Assembly (NCBI GenBank): GCA_000827265.1
Contig: KN834808.1
Coordinates: forward strand, 261,864-325,863
Direction of reading: 5' to 3'
DNA length: 64,000 bases
Origin: Collybiopsis luxurians FD-317 M1
Lineage: Eukaryota > Basidiomycota > Agaricomycetes > Agaricales > Omphalotaceae
Each line of letters begins with the position of its first letter. Within the stretch, counting starts at the first letter, position 1. A program made the translations under genes and the position numbers. The notes under the pieces were generated by a model. That model saw only the letters and a program-made list of their open reading frames with translations, searched no databases and had not been told where the DNA came from. Of the stretch, positions 47,120 through 58,569 are shown in pieces.

Positions 47120-47434
47120 TTAGCAGGAGCCGGGGAGACCTCCAGAAGTGGCTGGAGCACAATTTCCCTACATACAACCAAAAAAATGTTAATTCGTTAC
47201 CCGATCCCATACTAACAGTCCAATCATAATGTTGAGATAAACGAAGGGTTTACTTACCATGACACATTCGCTTGAATCAATGCAAGTCCCGGGGGCCTCT
47301 GCACTGGACGATGGGTAGCAGCAGACCTGACCAGAAGGACAGTCATCATCTGCTTTGATACATTCGGTAGCAGAGATCATAGGGCTTATAAAGCCCATGG
47401 TTGCGAGGAGGATGGTAGAAATGGTTTGCTTCAT
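47120..47434 (-). CDS. small secreted cysteine-rich protein, 74 aa
   Basis: Two exons, 47434-47258 and 47167-47120 (225 nt), joined at a phase-0 intron with donor GTAAGT and acceptor TGTAG. Residues 1-22 form a clear signal peptide ending MISA. The mature part of about 52 residues has eight Cys at 25, 32, 38, 39, 51, 57, 62 and 74. The spacing C-x6-C-x5-CC resembles the start of a knottin fold. Secreted and disulphide-bonded is the safe reading; an effector-like role is speculation. It lies 0.8 kb downstream of the ftr1 stop on the same strand. Exon 2 adds two of the eight Cys, which supports the splice. Confidence 0.75.
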
Positions 47435-48241
47435 TGTGAGTGTGTGTGCGAGTGTCTTTCACGTTCAAGGTGCAACTGTTTATTGGGATTCGTTCGTACA
47501 ATCGTTCGCACCTTTTATACCCAAAGACCCCAGCGTCCTTTCCCCCTTCCGCCCTCCGAGGAAATCGACATTCGACAAATTCGTCAAAAAATAAGTAATT
47601 TGGAGCTAGGAAATGTTGTGAACGTTGAAGACGGAGTAGATGATGTATGGATTGGAGAAGGAATGAATATTAATTATATTGGATTGGAGCAACTCAGGAT
47701 GTAGAAAGTTGCCTGTAGCAGTGCAGACGCCCAGTAACAATCTTGAAACGAAAGCTTAACGCGATTAGACTATTCCCGAGATTCATCATTTAATCGGTTT
47801 TCTTCTCAACGACCTTCCTTCCAAACATACCCTCGAGCAGTACCGGAATATATGGATTTAAACATTCGGAGGCTGATACTTCCCTACTCCAAGTCTTACG
47901 AGCCTTAAACGTACGTCAAAAGGACTCTCGTGGAGTACCGGACCTTTGAAGTTTCCTTCTATCCTATTACTGATTTCCTCAATCAAGGCGCCTAGAGGAA
48001 AAGCGTCATAACAAGAGCATTTATTCAGGATAAATGTGCGGATTCAGATACTTCACGTGAACGACTGCCTATCGAAACACATATTCTTTACAACACATTG
48101 CCTATGTTTATACCCCAATTCATACACGAAATCGAACCAAATTCACTTGAACACCAGGAATGCGCTTGCAGCGCACATGAAAAGACCACCCATGCCCCGT
48201 TGAGTTCCACAGGAAGTCCAATCAAATTTTTACGACTTGTG
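47435..48241. other. intergenic downstream of ftr1
   Basis: This holds the 5' flank of the small secreted protein (TATA-like ttttatac at 47512-47519, about 80 bp upstream of its ATG) and the 3' flank of ftr1. No further gene is seen. Confidence 0.5.
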
Positions 48242-49859
48242 TCACTTGGGTAAGCCCGAGCTCGAAGCATGTTCAGCGTTATCGCTGCCTGACTTTGAAT
48301 CCGTGGCATCTTGAGATACAGTACCCTGGGCAGCCGCCTTCTCGCGACGAATACGACGCGCACGACCTGCAGCAGATTCATATCCGAAGAGAGTCGTTCG
48401 GCCCTTTCAAAGATGAATAGTATCAGTTGATCGTCAATCAAACAACGTACAGCAGGTAAACCAATCGAACGTGAGGAAGAAAAAACTCACTTCGGTAAAC
48501 TTCATAGCAATCAAAGTCACAATGACGGCGACCCAATAAAAGACATAGCTCAGAATCGAGCCTAGGGTAGCACTATTGGTCCAGCCAAAGATGGCGTTGA
48601 AAATGGACCAGCCAGAGTTGTCCAAGTTATCTTCCGGGTTGCAACAATCCAAGTGCCAGACGTTTCCTTGGACTTTGAACGAACCTGGTCCATCCCCTCC
48701 CGCGTCGTCGACGTCGGCACCTAAAAGGTGATTGAAGTCGTTTTCTTGAAAAGCCCATACGCCTCGAGAGAAAAGGCCGGCGCCGATGAGGAGCAGAAGG
48801 TTGGTCATTGCAATCAGGAAGATGTTTAAGGCTAGTGAAACGAGAATAAGGATCTTGATTACTCGGAGAGAGGGAAGAAGCCCAAAAACTCACTCGTTCG
48901 GCTACCGAATTGATATATGAGGAATCCGGCGACTAGACCGCATATGAGGCCAACAATAGCGGCAATTGGAATCGAAGTAGCGGGTTGGCCGAGAGAGACT
49001 CCTCCGATGAAGACAACTGCTTCGAGGCCTATTCGTAAAACGCAGTCAGAAGAAGAAAGGACAGTGAAACATCGGTTTTTAGTACCTTCTCGCAAGACGG
49101 TGATCAGAGGAAGAATAAGGAGGACCCATTTTCCGGCTTTACCATCGTTGTCACCTTTTGTGCGGCCATCGAAAGCTCGTTGAAGCTTGAGGCGCCATTT
49201 CGCCTTGGCTAAAGGAGAAAAAAAAATTGTATAGAGACGAGTAGTACTAGATGTCATGCCTACCTCGATCCATTTTTAACATACTAACTCCCATAACAAA
49301 AATCATGACAGAGGCAATGATATCGAAAATACCTGCAACATGTTTGAACGATGGGCCAAAGGGTTGATAAGTAGATACTTACCCTCCCAGAGCTCCTCGG
49401 TGTTGGCCCAGAGGTTGGACGCTTGGGTGAACCAAACAGCAATGAATCTTGTGAAGAAATGAATTTAAACTGCTCGGTCCCAACTAAGGAATGGACTTAC
49501 GCAGCTCCGATAGCCAGTGCGATAAAGAGACCAATGGCTGCACCTGCAAAAATCTACGGGAGGCGCCTGTCAGAGTGATTGATCGAACACGACTAGACGC
49601 AAACCTGAATGCGCAATTTGCGAATAAGACGGCGGCGCTGGATCTCCTCATCAACCGACACCGAAATATCTTCGGTCGGAGACTCGGACTTGGATTCATC
49701 CACAGTCGAGGCGACCGTGTGAGTATGCGACAACCGACCGGGATCTTCGTAGACAATTTGTTCGGCGAGACCTAGGAGAACAGAGACGATGATCGCAGCT
49801 TCCAAGGTCTCTCGAAAGGCTATGAAGAAAATAGGCACGGAAAAGAGATTCTTAGCCAT
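48242..49859 (-). CDS. FTR1: high-affinity iron permease Ftr1
   Basis: A plasma-membrane permease that imports Fe3+ produced by the ferroxidase Fet3 (established for Ftr1/Fet3). Eight exons: 49859-49605, 49553-49501, 49447-49383, 49332-49264, 49208-49086, 49028-48894, 48831-48491, 48403-48242; 1203 nt, 400 aa. Two glutamate motifs of the family are present: RETLE at 16-20 and REGLE at 187-191, the second split by an intron. There are seven likely membrane spans, including IFAGAAIGLFIALAIGAAF, LICGLVAGFLIYQFG and ILSYVFYWVAVIVTLIAM. The last exon is a hydrophilic Ser-rich tail. It shares a 505-bp promoter region head to head with fet3. Confidence 0.95.
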
Positions 49860-50079
49860 GATGGGGGGTATGGGAGGAACGAGAATGAAAATCCGAAAGT
49901 CTTTTGGGCTAGCCTCAACTCGATTGAGTGGGATATTTTAAAGCGATTTGAGGACCTGTCCAGTTAGAAGGAATGTAGAGTACCTTGCGGATGCGGCAGA
50001 AAAGGACTAGATTTCATTGCCGTTGAATACAAGAATACCTTTTGGGCTTATCGTGGTTCCGAGGGTGTCAAGATTTTGA

Positions 50080-50104
50080 ATTATCGATAATCGTAATCTG
50101 ATAA
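50080..50104. promoter_or_regulatory. GATA-type sites in the ftr1-fet3 divergent promoter
   Basis: 50096-50104 reads ATCTGATAA, an exact match to ATCWGATAA, the site bound by fungal GATA iron repressors of the Urbs1/SRE/Cir1 type (established knowledge). Five bases upstream, 50080-50091 is the palindrome ATTATCGATAAT with GATAA on both strands. It sits roughly midway between the two start codons (49859 and 50365), so one repressor could act on both genes. Binding itself is inference. Confidence 0.65.
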
Positions 50105-50364
50105 TCCGACACGAGATCAGATTAGATACGTAACTTGAGCTTGTTCTGCCCTCCATATCCATACATTGAGGAGCTCAGGATTGCCTTAATTTGACAGCCA
50201 ACATCCACGCAAACAACGCGTACCGTAGCGGGCATTCTCACATCACAACAAACTGTGTTGGAATTGCCTATCGGCCAATCCTCGCGCGACAGCCTTCTAG
50301 ATTCGAAATGGATATGTAAATGAAACCTTGAAGCTTCCGTTCCTCATCTTTTCCTCCTTCCGCA

Positions 50365-52872
50365 ATGCAGCTGACAACTTCTGTCTTGCTCCTGCTTGCC
50401 TCCGTCGTTTTCCCTGTCTTTGCTGGGGTCAAGGAGGTTTGGTGGAACATTACATATGTTCAAGACGTGAATCCTGATGGTCTTGCTAATCGTCGAGCAA
50501 TTGGTGTCAACAATACCTGGCCGTAGGTTATCTATCCAATACCAACGATATTACGCTGACAATATACCAGCCCGCCCCCCATCGACATCAACAATACGGA
50601 CTCTTTGGTCGTCCATATGACCAATTCGATAGACGCTCCGACTAGTCTGCATCATCATGGAATGTTCTTCAACAAATCGTCGTTCATGGACGGTGCTGTT
50701 GGAGTCTCTGAATGGTAAGCGCTCCCTCCCGTGTTTGGATTGAGCCGTCCCCTAAAGGTTCCTTGTAGCGGAACTCCTCCTGGCGGAACGTTTGACTATG
50801 TTGTGCCTATCAACTCTTCGGGTCAATGGGGAACTTATTGGGTACATTCGCATGCGGGGTAAGCTAGATTGTGTTGCTCGGTTTCGATCTACTGACACTT
50901 TTTCTCGTAGGGTGAGCCAACAGCGTGGAGTTGAGGAAAGTTTAGCTGACGTTCCTTTGTAGGGGCAATATGTGGACGGACTTCGGGCCCCGCTGGTACT
51001 TCATCCGCCAAATGAAGTCCATTCCTATGACGAAGAGTTTACCATTATCCTCGGCGACTGGTATCACACAGAGCACAGTGTTCTGCTCAAGCAATTCATT
51101 AACATTGCTAATCCGGGAGGGGCAGAGCCAGTTCCAGGTATGCATGCGCCTCGCTTTACAAGGTGTGCGCTGGCTAATATTCCGAAAATGCTCCTTTGAG
51201 ATTCTGGGCTAATATACTTTGCTCAAAACGATTCGTATCTTGGTCCTATTTCCGGAACCCAGCCGTCTCCCGTCACCTCGGCGGTCGGCTTTAATGACAA
51301 TGCCACTCTCCCTTTCCAGCCTGGCAAAACTTACCGGCTGAGAATTGTCAATACGTCGGCTTTTTCCATGTTTTACTTTTGGATTGACGGCCATGATATG
51401 AGAATTGTGATTTTCCTGTCGATTTTATGATCTTCGTCTACTGACAGCTCGATAGATCGAAGTCGACGGTACCGACACCGAAGAGTACCCAATTTCCCTC
51501 ATCAGTCTCGCGGTCGCACAGCGTTACTCCATTCTGGTCACTGCTCGAAATGACACATCTTCGAATTGGGCCATCCATGCCAATTTTGACACAGACATGT
51601 TTGATACCGTACCCGACACTCTTCAACCCAGTGAGTTGCTTGATTTCTTCACATTATTTTTAAATCAGCTCTCATCATTTCACTGTAGATATTACCTCAT
51701 CAATCACCTACTCCTCGTCCGCTTCCATCACCGACAACGGTCCGATTGATGCGTACTTCACTGTCAACGATACGAGCCTCATACCGGTTCAACAAATAGC
51801 CGCACCAGAAGCCACTAAGAGCATCGAACTCGTTGCTGCATTCGATACCATGGACGACGGAACCAATCATGCCATGTTCAACCAAATCACATACAACTCC
51901 CCTCTCGTGCCCGCAATTCTCAGTGAAATGACGTTGGGACAGAACGCAACAGTGGCAGAAGCCTACGGACCCCTCAGTTTTGTCGTGAATCACTTGGACG
52001 TCGTAGATATCGTCATCAAAAATTCGGATTCTGGCGTACATCCTTTGTATGTATCAAAACCCTCTTTCTTACACTTCAGCGTTGCCTGGTGATAACTGGT
52101 CGCTGATTCCTCATGCTTGTAGCCATCTTCACGGTCATAAATCCATGATCGTCGGCCGCGCAACTGATTATACTTCTGATGACCCGACCCTCAACCCACC
52201 CATTGCGGCCAACCAGATGAATCCTGTACGACGAGACACGGTGCTAATTCCTGCCGGCGGATCTGCGACTCTTCGCGTCGTGGCTGATAATCCTGGAGTA
52301 TGGTTCCTCCATTGTACGTCCACTCAGATCCAATGTCTTACTTTCAGTACGAAAGAGAAAAACTTTATTTATTAATTTATGCCCCTTCGCAGGCCACATC
52401 GAATGGCATCTCGAAGTCGGACTGGCTATACAGCTCGTCGAGGCCCCTCTCCAGGCGCAACAGTACGCTGATTCGGTCCCACAAGCTCTGTCGGATCACT
52501 GCAAAGCTCTCGGATTACCTGCATCAGGCAATGCTGCCGGACTCGCTTCAACGAGCGACCTTGTTGGTCTTCCGTTGGGTCCTTTCCCGCAGAACAATGG
52601 GTGGCATCCCAAGGGAATTTTGGCCATGTTTGGGTGAGTTTTTTCCGTTTGGCCGTTCTACTTTATAACATTGACTGACTTGAAATTACCTGGCTCATAA
52701 CCATCGTAGCTGCGTCCTTACTGCAGTCATCGGTATGCTCACGGTGATGTGGTATTCTATCATGGGAGGACAAATTTCGGATGAAGAAGCAGAGCACGAG
52801 GTTCGAGAGGCTATCGCCAGGAAAGCAAAAAGAGGGAAATTTTTTGGGTTGGGTAGGCGTGTGGGTCTATGA
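50365..52872 (+). CDS. FET3: multicopper ferroxidase Fet3, with a 1-nt exon
   Basis: A cell-surface ferroxidase that oxidises Fe2+ for uptake by Ftr1. Exons: 50365-50522, 50571-50714, 50769-50858, 50911 (single base), 50963-51137, 51201-51406, 51456-51630, 51689-52046, 52123-52313, 52393-52633, 52710-52872; 1902 nt, 633 aa. Features: signal peptide (1-20), copper motifs HHHG (80-83), WVHSHA (125-130), HPFHLHGHK (434-442) and HCHIEWHLE (499-507), Glu168 in DWYHTEH matching the ferroxidase-type Glu, and a C-terminal span (about 581-598, LTAVIGMLTVMWYSI). Joining 50858 to 50963 directly shifts the frame; keeping the second intron gives a TAG at 50960. Only the 1-nt exon keeps the conserved HAxGQYVDGLRAP block. 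Confidence 0.95.
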
Positions 52873-54300
52873 TTCTGTTTCTTTTTGGTCTTTCTCTCCA
52901 GAGTCACAGGTCCGAGTAAAAAATTAAGTATCGATCGGAAAAGAGTAAACGACGCTTGTTTGATGCCTACATCGCACTGTAGTAGTAGCGGTTGTTTAAT
53001 TAATCAAAGGTACTGGTTTATCCTGGTACTACGATTATTGGGCTGTGACCGAAGTTGTGTGTAGGTACCGTGTACACTATGTATGTAGAAACGAACATGA
53101 ACATCATACGAGGCGGTCTCTCTCTTTCCGGTCGCAAGAAAACTACTCCCTTCCCGGCGCTCGCTTACCATATAGCGTATGGGCTGGCCATCAAAAATGC
53201 TCAAACGCTGAAAAGGTGTAGATGTCGATTTAAATAAAGTGCAATATCAAGCACTCCGTTTGGGACTAGTCCCGCGCGTTCCGGGGCCCAAAACGTGCAA
53301 AATAACTTGTTCAGATGTTTCATCCATGGCTACAGAACTAATTATAACTGAGTAGTTAATCTAGACATCCGACAAAACAGTCGACACATAGCATTGCAGT
53401 GTTGCAAACGATGGGTTGTTTTTATCTTCGTCTTCTTCATTGGACGAGAGTAAGAGAGGGCTAGAGGAAATCTTACATGGCCGCTTCTGCCCAGTTGGGC
53501 ATAACGCAGGGCACCAGTGGGCGCTGTTCACGGGCGGTCAGGGGAGGTCGAAACACAAGGTACCCAATCAAGGGCCATAGAAAATCCTTGACGTCACTTT
53601 TTGATTTAAATCAACGCCTGTGCAACGTAGTAGGTCCTCCTTCAACAGCACTCGAGACTCGATGGGGAGACAGGGGAGTTATGGGTTTGATACAGAGTAA
53701 TGCATAGGATGTCGATGGACATTGACGACTAACTACCGGAGTCACTATGTTCCCTTGAAGACTGGCCCGGGGCATGCGAGAAAGGTTGATTGGTACCAGG
53801 GCTACGATTTGTTGCGCTATTGGGCCTGAGCTGTGTCCAGTGTTAAGCTGCTCTTTTCCTGGGCCCGGAGGGAGACCAGTCGCACACAGCAATACTTTGG
53901 TATCCTAGTACCTACAGCAAAGCGAGGAGTAGGAAAGAATGTCACTGTTCTAAGAACAGATTCGGAACCTTTGTTTTTTTTTGGTGATGCTGGTGATTCG
54001 AAAACGAGATATGATGATAATGGAGATGGATTGAGTCCTTATGCCCTACGAGGCAACACCACACTCACAGCTACTGCAGTACCTTTGGAGTATCACCGCT
54101 TACTCTTCCCCCGAAGATGTCCATACTCTGCTGTACGAATCATGATGAAGTAGATACGTCGTACATAGGTGGCGGTCCACTTAAGCATTGTGCTCGGGGG
54201 TGAATTTATCAGAAGACTCCTACCTCGCTTATTGGTAAAGTTATACGAATGACGAGTAGATGAGATGCATCTTTGGCGAAGTGTGAAATGCCAAAATGCT
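52873..54300. other. intergenic, no supported gene
   Basis: Frames at 53477-53707, 53611-53892 and 53833-54153 overlap on both strands and show no family motif. One minus-strand block (VALVPINLSRMPRASLQGN) looks non-random, so a decayed repeat is possible. Confidence 0.45.
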
Positions 54301-54309
54301 GTCACGATC

Positions 54310-55960
54310 GGTGTTGGTGTACTTGATGAAAAGAATTTCGACGCAGACACCGAGTTCAAAGATGACTTAAATCCGAATCTCGAACTCTGAAAGGCATGCT
54401 CCCTGTCACCCAATGCTTGATTAATTTGAAGGGTCAGGGAGGAGGGAAGCAAAAAGTCCTTATTAGCCAAGGAAGTAGGCCTGAGACAGGAACTCGGATG
54501 GGAGATGCCTAAAGATGGAAGATGAAGATGACGTGTAATGATGTGTCCTTGCCTACTTTGCTGATCCATCATCATCACGATTGCAATGAGTATTGGGGAG
54601 GAATGACCGGATTCAAAGGTTTCCTGAATTTTCACATTGGTCGACTTGTTCCCAGTCAAAAAAGGTTCAAAAACTGCGTAGGCTGTACGTATTCGCCTTG
54701 GGAGATGAAGATGAAAGACCCTGAGGGACGAAAAAATCCTGATCCTGGATTGGCGGTAGAGTGAGCCAATTCACGACGCCGTTCATTGTAATTCTAGAGT
54801 CATATTCACCCAGGCCCCCATCCCCCTGCATCGACATACAAAGCAGGACATAACGACTACATCTGTCACGATTAGGAACGAAGAAGAGGAAAGAAAGACC
54901 GTAAAAGTTTACTGAATCCGAGACAGGTCGACTCGTTCCCAGTCAGAAGGAATGAGATGAGCGCCGCGCAAGCTGTACATACGATACAAACCTCGCCTTT
55001 GCAAGATGAAAGCAAGTTCCGAACAAAGAAAATCTCAAGGCCACATCTGGGATGCCAAGAGTGGAGCGATTGACGACACCGTTCATTGTAGATTTAGCAT
55101 TACTACGGTGTCAGCTCAACCGCTTCCCTCAGGCAATGTAGACAGTACAAAACAGGTAATAATAACTACCGCACTATCACGATTGTGAACGAAAAATGGG
55201 AAAGATAGGCCGTAAAGGTTCCAAGACACGTCGACTCGTTTCCTGTCAGGAAGAATGAGATGAGCGCCGCGTATGCTGTACATACGATACACACCTCGCC
55301 TTTGGAGATGAAAGCTTCCGAACAGAGATTGAAAAATCTCGAAGCTGAGTGTGGGATGGAGTGAAGCGACTGACGACACCGCTCATTATCACGGTCAATT
55401 TAACATCCCTACGGTGTCACCTCAACCGCTTTACTGTGTCTACAGTACTAAATAGGTAATAACTACTACTGCACTATCACGATTGGGAAATGAAGATTAG
55501 ATTAGGAAAGAAAGACCCTTAAAGTTTATTGGATTCGAGACACGTCGACTCGTTTGCTGTCAACAGGAATGAGATGAGCGCCGCGTAAGCTGTACATACA
55601 TACCTCAGCTTGGAAGATGAAAGGTCCCGAACAAAGAAATCTCGATTCGGATTTGGGGTGGTGTAGAAGGACTCACGAAACTGTTTCGTTGCCTGTAAAT
55701 CTGGGTAAATTCTTGCGGTGTCAGCTCATCTAGGCTCTGTGTCGATAGCCCGGAAGAAAAAAGGACAGGCGATTGCATCCATCACGAATGGTTTTGGGAA
55801 GAAAGATTCGACTTATCGACTGGATTGTTTTATTTCCTGTCGGAAATGAGATGAACACTGTACGTACGCGCTTTGAAGGTGGCGAACTAAAAAAAAAGGG
55901 CTCGATGTCAGATTTAGGGTAGGGTGCAAAACAGCTCACGACATGAACTGTTTATTGTAC
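54310..55960. repeat. degenerate tandem array, about 280-320 bp period, about five copies
   Basis: The marker gtcgactcgttcccagtca or variants recurs near 54638, 54926, 55227, 55545 and 55825. Each is followed by aatgagatgagcgccgcg, a gctgtacatac box, cctcgcctt.g.agatgaaag, tctcga/tctcaag, gac.acaccg.tcatt, then a tacggtgtcagctca box and a cactatcacgattg box. Drift is strong in the outer copies. A minus-strand frame of 188 codons (54659-54093) overlaps the left edge but has no recognisable domain. Confidence 0.85.
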
Positions 55961-58072
55961 TCATAAATCTAGAGTATCAGCTCACCCGACCCCCCTTCGC
56001 ATCGACAGCATACTTACAGCAAAGGAAAAATTGGCAACGCAGACAGGAAGCATTTACTTAATGTACCCCACTTGAGAAACAAAAAGAGAAGGTACAAACC
56101 TGGATTCCGGGCGTGTTCAATTATGTAGTCTGGCTTTTTTTTCGCCGTTGGAAGACGCACAGGTTATTTAGTCTCTTAGCGTTCTTTTTCTTTGGAATGT
56201 TCTTTGCGGCATCGGTTGAGTTGGGTTGGGGTAGAGTTGGTCGATAGGACGTATGTATGTAGGTGTTTGAAAAAATGTAGCCGGTCAGTTTCCATTAGCG
56301 ACAGAGAAAGGGAAGCCCCACCTAGCCCCCGTGCCCAAGCGACAAGTTGACTAGCCAATTGCGATCCTGGAAATATTCAATTCGAGATGATTCCCGCTAT
56401 CGGCGGAGACATAGAAGGGGGAGTTCATAATTTTCTCATAAAGAACTCAAAAATAAACAGAGAAACAACTTGCTTGACTCCAAGCATGGAGCCAACTTCG
56501 ACTTCACAGATGGAAGGATTCAGCTGCAAAGCAAACTGAGATGATGATCATGTTCGTATTGCGGAAAAGATGCGGAATACAACACTTGCCTAATATAGTT
56601 TGAGGGAGTGTGTTGGAATCATTCCGACATGTGAGATTAAGGTTATCTCGGTGGCTGGGTGGTTTAACGGGCATTATGGATAGTAGGGACGAGGAAAAGT
56701 ATGACCGGTTTACATTGCGCTGAGGTCAGAGAGAAAAGATGATCAGGAATCGATGTGAACTTTTGCTCCGCGATATTCTGGGGTCGGAGTCAGTACGAGC
56801 ATTGCACAGGAATGGATTCATAGTTCTTCTAAGTGGATGTAGAAGGGATAATTAATGATGGTTGAACGTTCGAGTAGAGGCTCAGCTGAGCTATCCCAAG
56901 TTGTAGGCATCTACGGAGAATATTTGTTCGTGCAAAGCAGTGGCTCGTGGGGGGCAATGAAAGATCGCGCAAGCTCCATACTCATTCGGGAAGGTAGCGA
57001 TTGATTTCCACCGTCTGAGGTTTTATCTCGACTCACTTTTCTCCTGGGTTGAGAAGGAGAAGAGGGCACTATGGACGAGTTTAGCAGCCAAGATCAGCGT
57101 GCGGCGACAGATAGACGGGGATAATGAATTCAGTGCGGTATCGCCTATCTGGCATGACACGAAAGGTACATACAGTAAATGTCAAGGAACTGATGATATT
57201 CATGACCGCCGTGTCCTTTTGAATGACACCTACGTCCATTGCCAGTGTCTTTTTACTTCATGAACGTGAATGATGACATACGCACTTGATGATACAGTGC
57301 CTGTGGTCTGCCCCAAACTCGAGTGTTGGGCCAAGCATCTGGAAGATACGTGCCGAAATCTGAGCTCACTTTGGTCCTTTAAAGTTGGAACAAGTTTGGA
57401 AGGACCCGAATCATGGACAGTAACCGAGAATGGGCCTGAAAAGGAAAAGCAGCAGCCACTAAGAAAATGCGAAACCCACCAGGGAAGCGAAGGCACTGCG
57501 AAATCACTGTATCATCCCTACAGCAATTATGTACTTAAAACGCAGGTGGCAGAGCACAGCTATATGATCAAGCTCAAAACTTGATCGCAACGCTCAAAGC
57601 GATACAGTACGGAACTGATTAAGTAATATATACAGCGCCTGTTTTTTTTTTCCATGGGTCGTCTCGTCACTGACCGTTTAATTTCTATCACCGACTCCGC
57701 CTCCAACTTTATGGCTATGAAAGGCAAGATATAAAGGAAAGCAACGGTGCAATATCTCTGGCAAAAAAAAAGCCAGAGTCGTCTTGGTTGTCTAGCTACG
57801 TTAAAACACGCAGTAGTAATCTGAATAGCTTTTTCTGTTATTTTTCCATTCCATGTATTCACAGCACTCATACGTCCACACATCTGCATCAAGTCTATCA
57901 CAATCATCACAGACTAATAGCGGTGGATGGTCTCATCTTCCCCGTGTATCTTCTGTAAGCATATGAATCCTTCCTCTCACACCGGAACTGACATATAAAA
58001 CCCCCTTGTCTTCCGTCTTTCATTTCTCCATTCCATTTCCTTTGCCTCAAAACATATCCACCCTATTCTGCC
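55961..58072. other. intergenic, no supported gene
   Basis: Two kb without recognisable coding motifs on either strand. Frames of 60-116 codons (for example 57270-57584 plus, 57910-57560 minus) overlap one another and look random. The last 100 bp are pyrimidine-rich and likely form the 5' leader of the next gene. Confidence 0.5.
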
Positions 58073-58569
58073 ATGCATCCTCCGGCCTACTACCAGCGTA
58101 CCCCAGGAGATGTTCCCTCCGCCGTTCGCAACCTCTTGCTGTCCATGAAACAGCTGCAGGATATACTCAAGCATTGGAGCGTAGGCCAGGCCTCGGAGAC
58201 TCAAGTCAGCGACGTGTATGTCCAGATTGGTACAGATTTCAATGCCACCGTGCACGCTTTCGCGTACCATAAGATCGATCTCAGGTCCGTCTTCTTTTCT
58301 CCGATGCGAAAACCACGATTCGAGAACTAATTCATTCCGCTTTTTTCGCGTTTTCCCACTTCCCTAGTGACATCCACTCCATACCCAAGGATCTTCGTAA
58401 TGTCCTCGAACAATGCCTCGCTGAAGACCCTTCCCCGCAAATCCTTGCCGTGTTCATGCCGCAGGTTCGTCAGGTCCTATATAGGCTGCTGCGGGGTTTG
58501 CAGGCCCGTCAGGATGCTTGGCGGGCAGTAGGAGGTCAAATGCCCATGATCCCATTCGACCCTCGGTGA
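58073..58569 (+). CDS. stand-alone Aip3/Bud6 N-terminal-domain protein
   Basis: Two exons, 58073-58284 and 58368-58569 (414 nt, 137 aa), phase-2 intron with TTCCCTAG acceptor. The sequence follows the N-terminal domain of Bud6/Aip3: AVRNLLLSMKQLQDILKHWS, QASETQVSDVYVQIGTDFN, then across the intron DLSDIHSIPKDLRNVLEQCL and VRQVLYRLLRGLQARQDAWR. In yeast Bud6 is a much longer actin/formin regulator of polarity with a C-terminal actin-binding core, which is absent here. The frame ends PFDPR at a TGA with no further exon seen. Polarity-related binding is inferred from the domain only. Confidence 0.85.

Noticed and set aside
53611..53892. A 93-codon minus-strand frame with VALVPINLSRMPRASLQGN
   Set aside because: The block looks non-random, but I cannot tie it to a family, and overlapping frames exist on both strands.
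54093..54659. A 188-codon minus-strand frame as a gene
   Set aside because: It overlaps the degenerate tandem array, has no domain or signal, and its Ser/Arg-rich composition looks like a chance frame.
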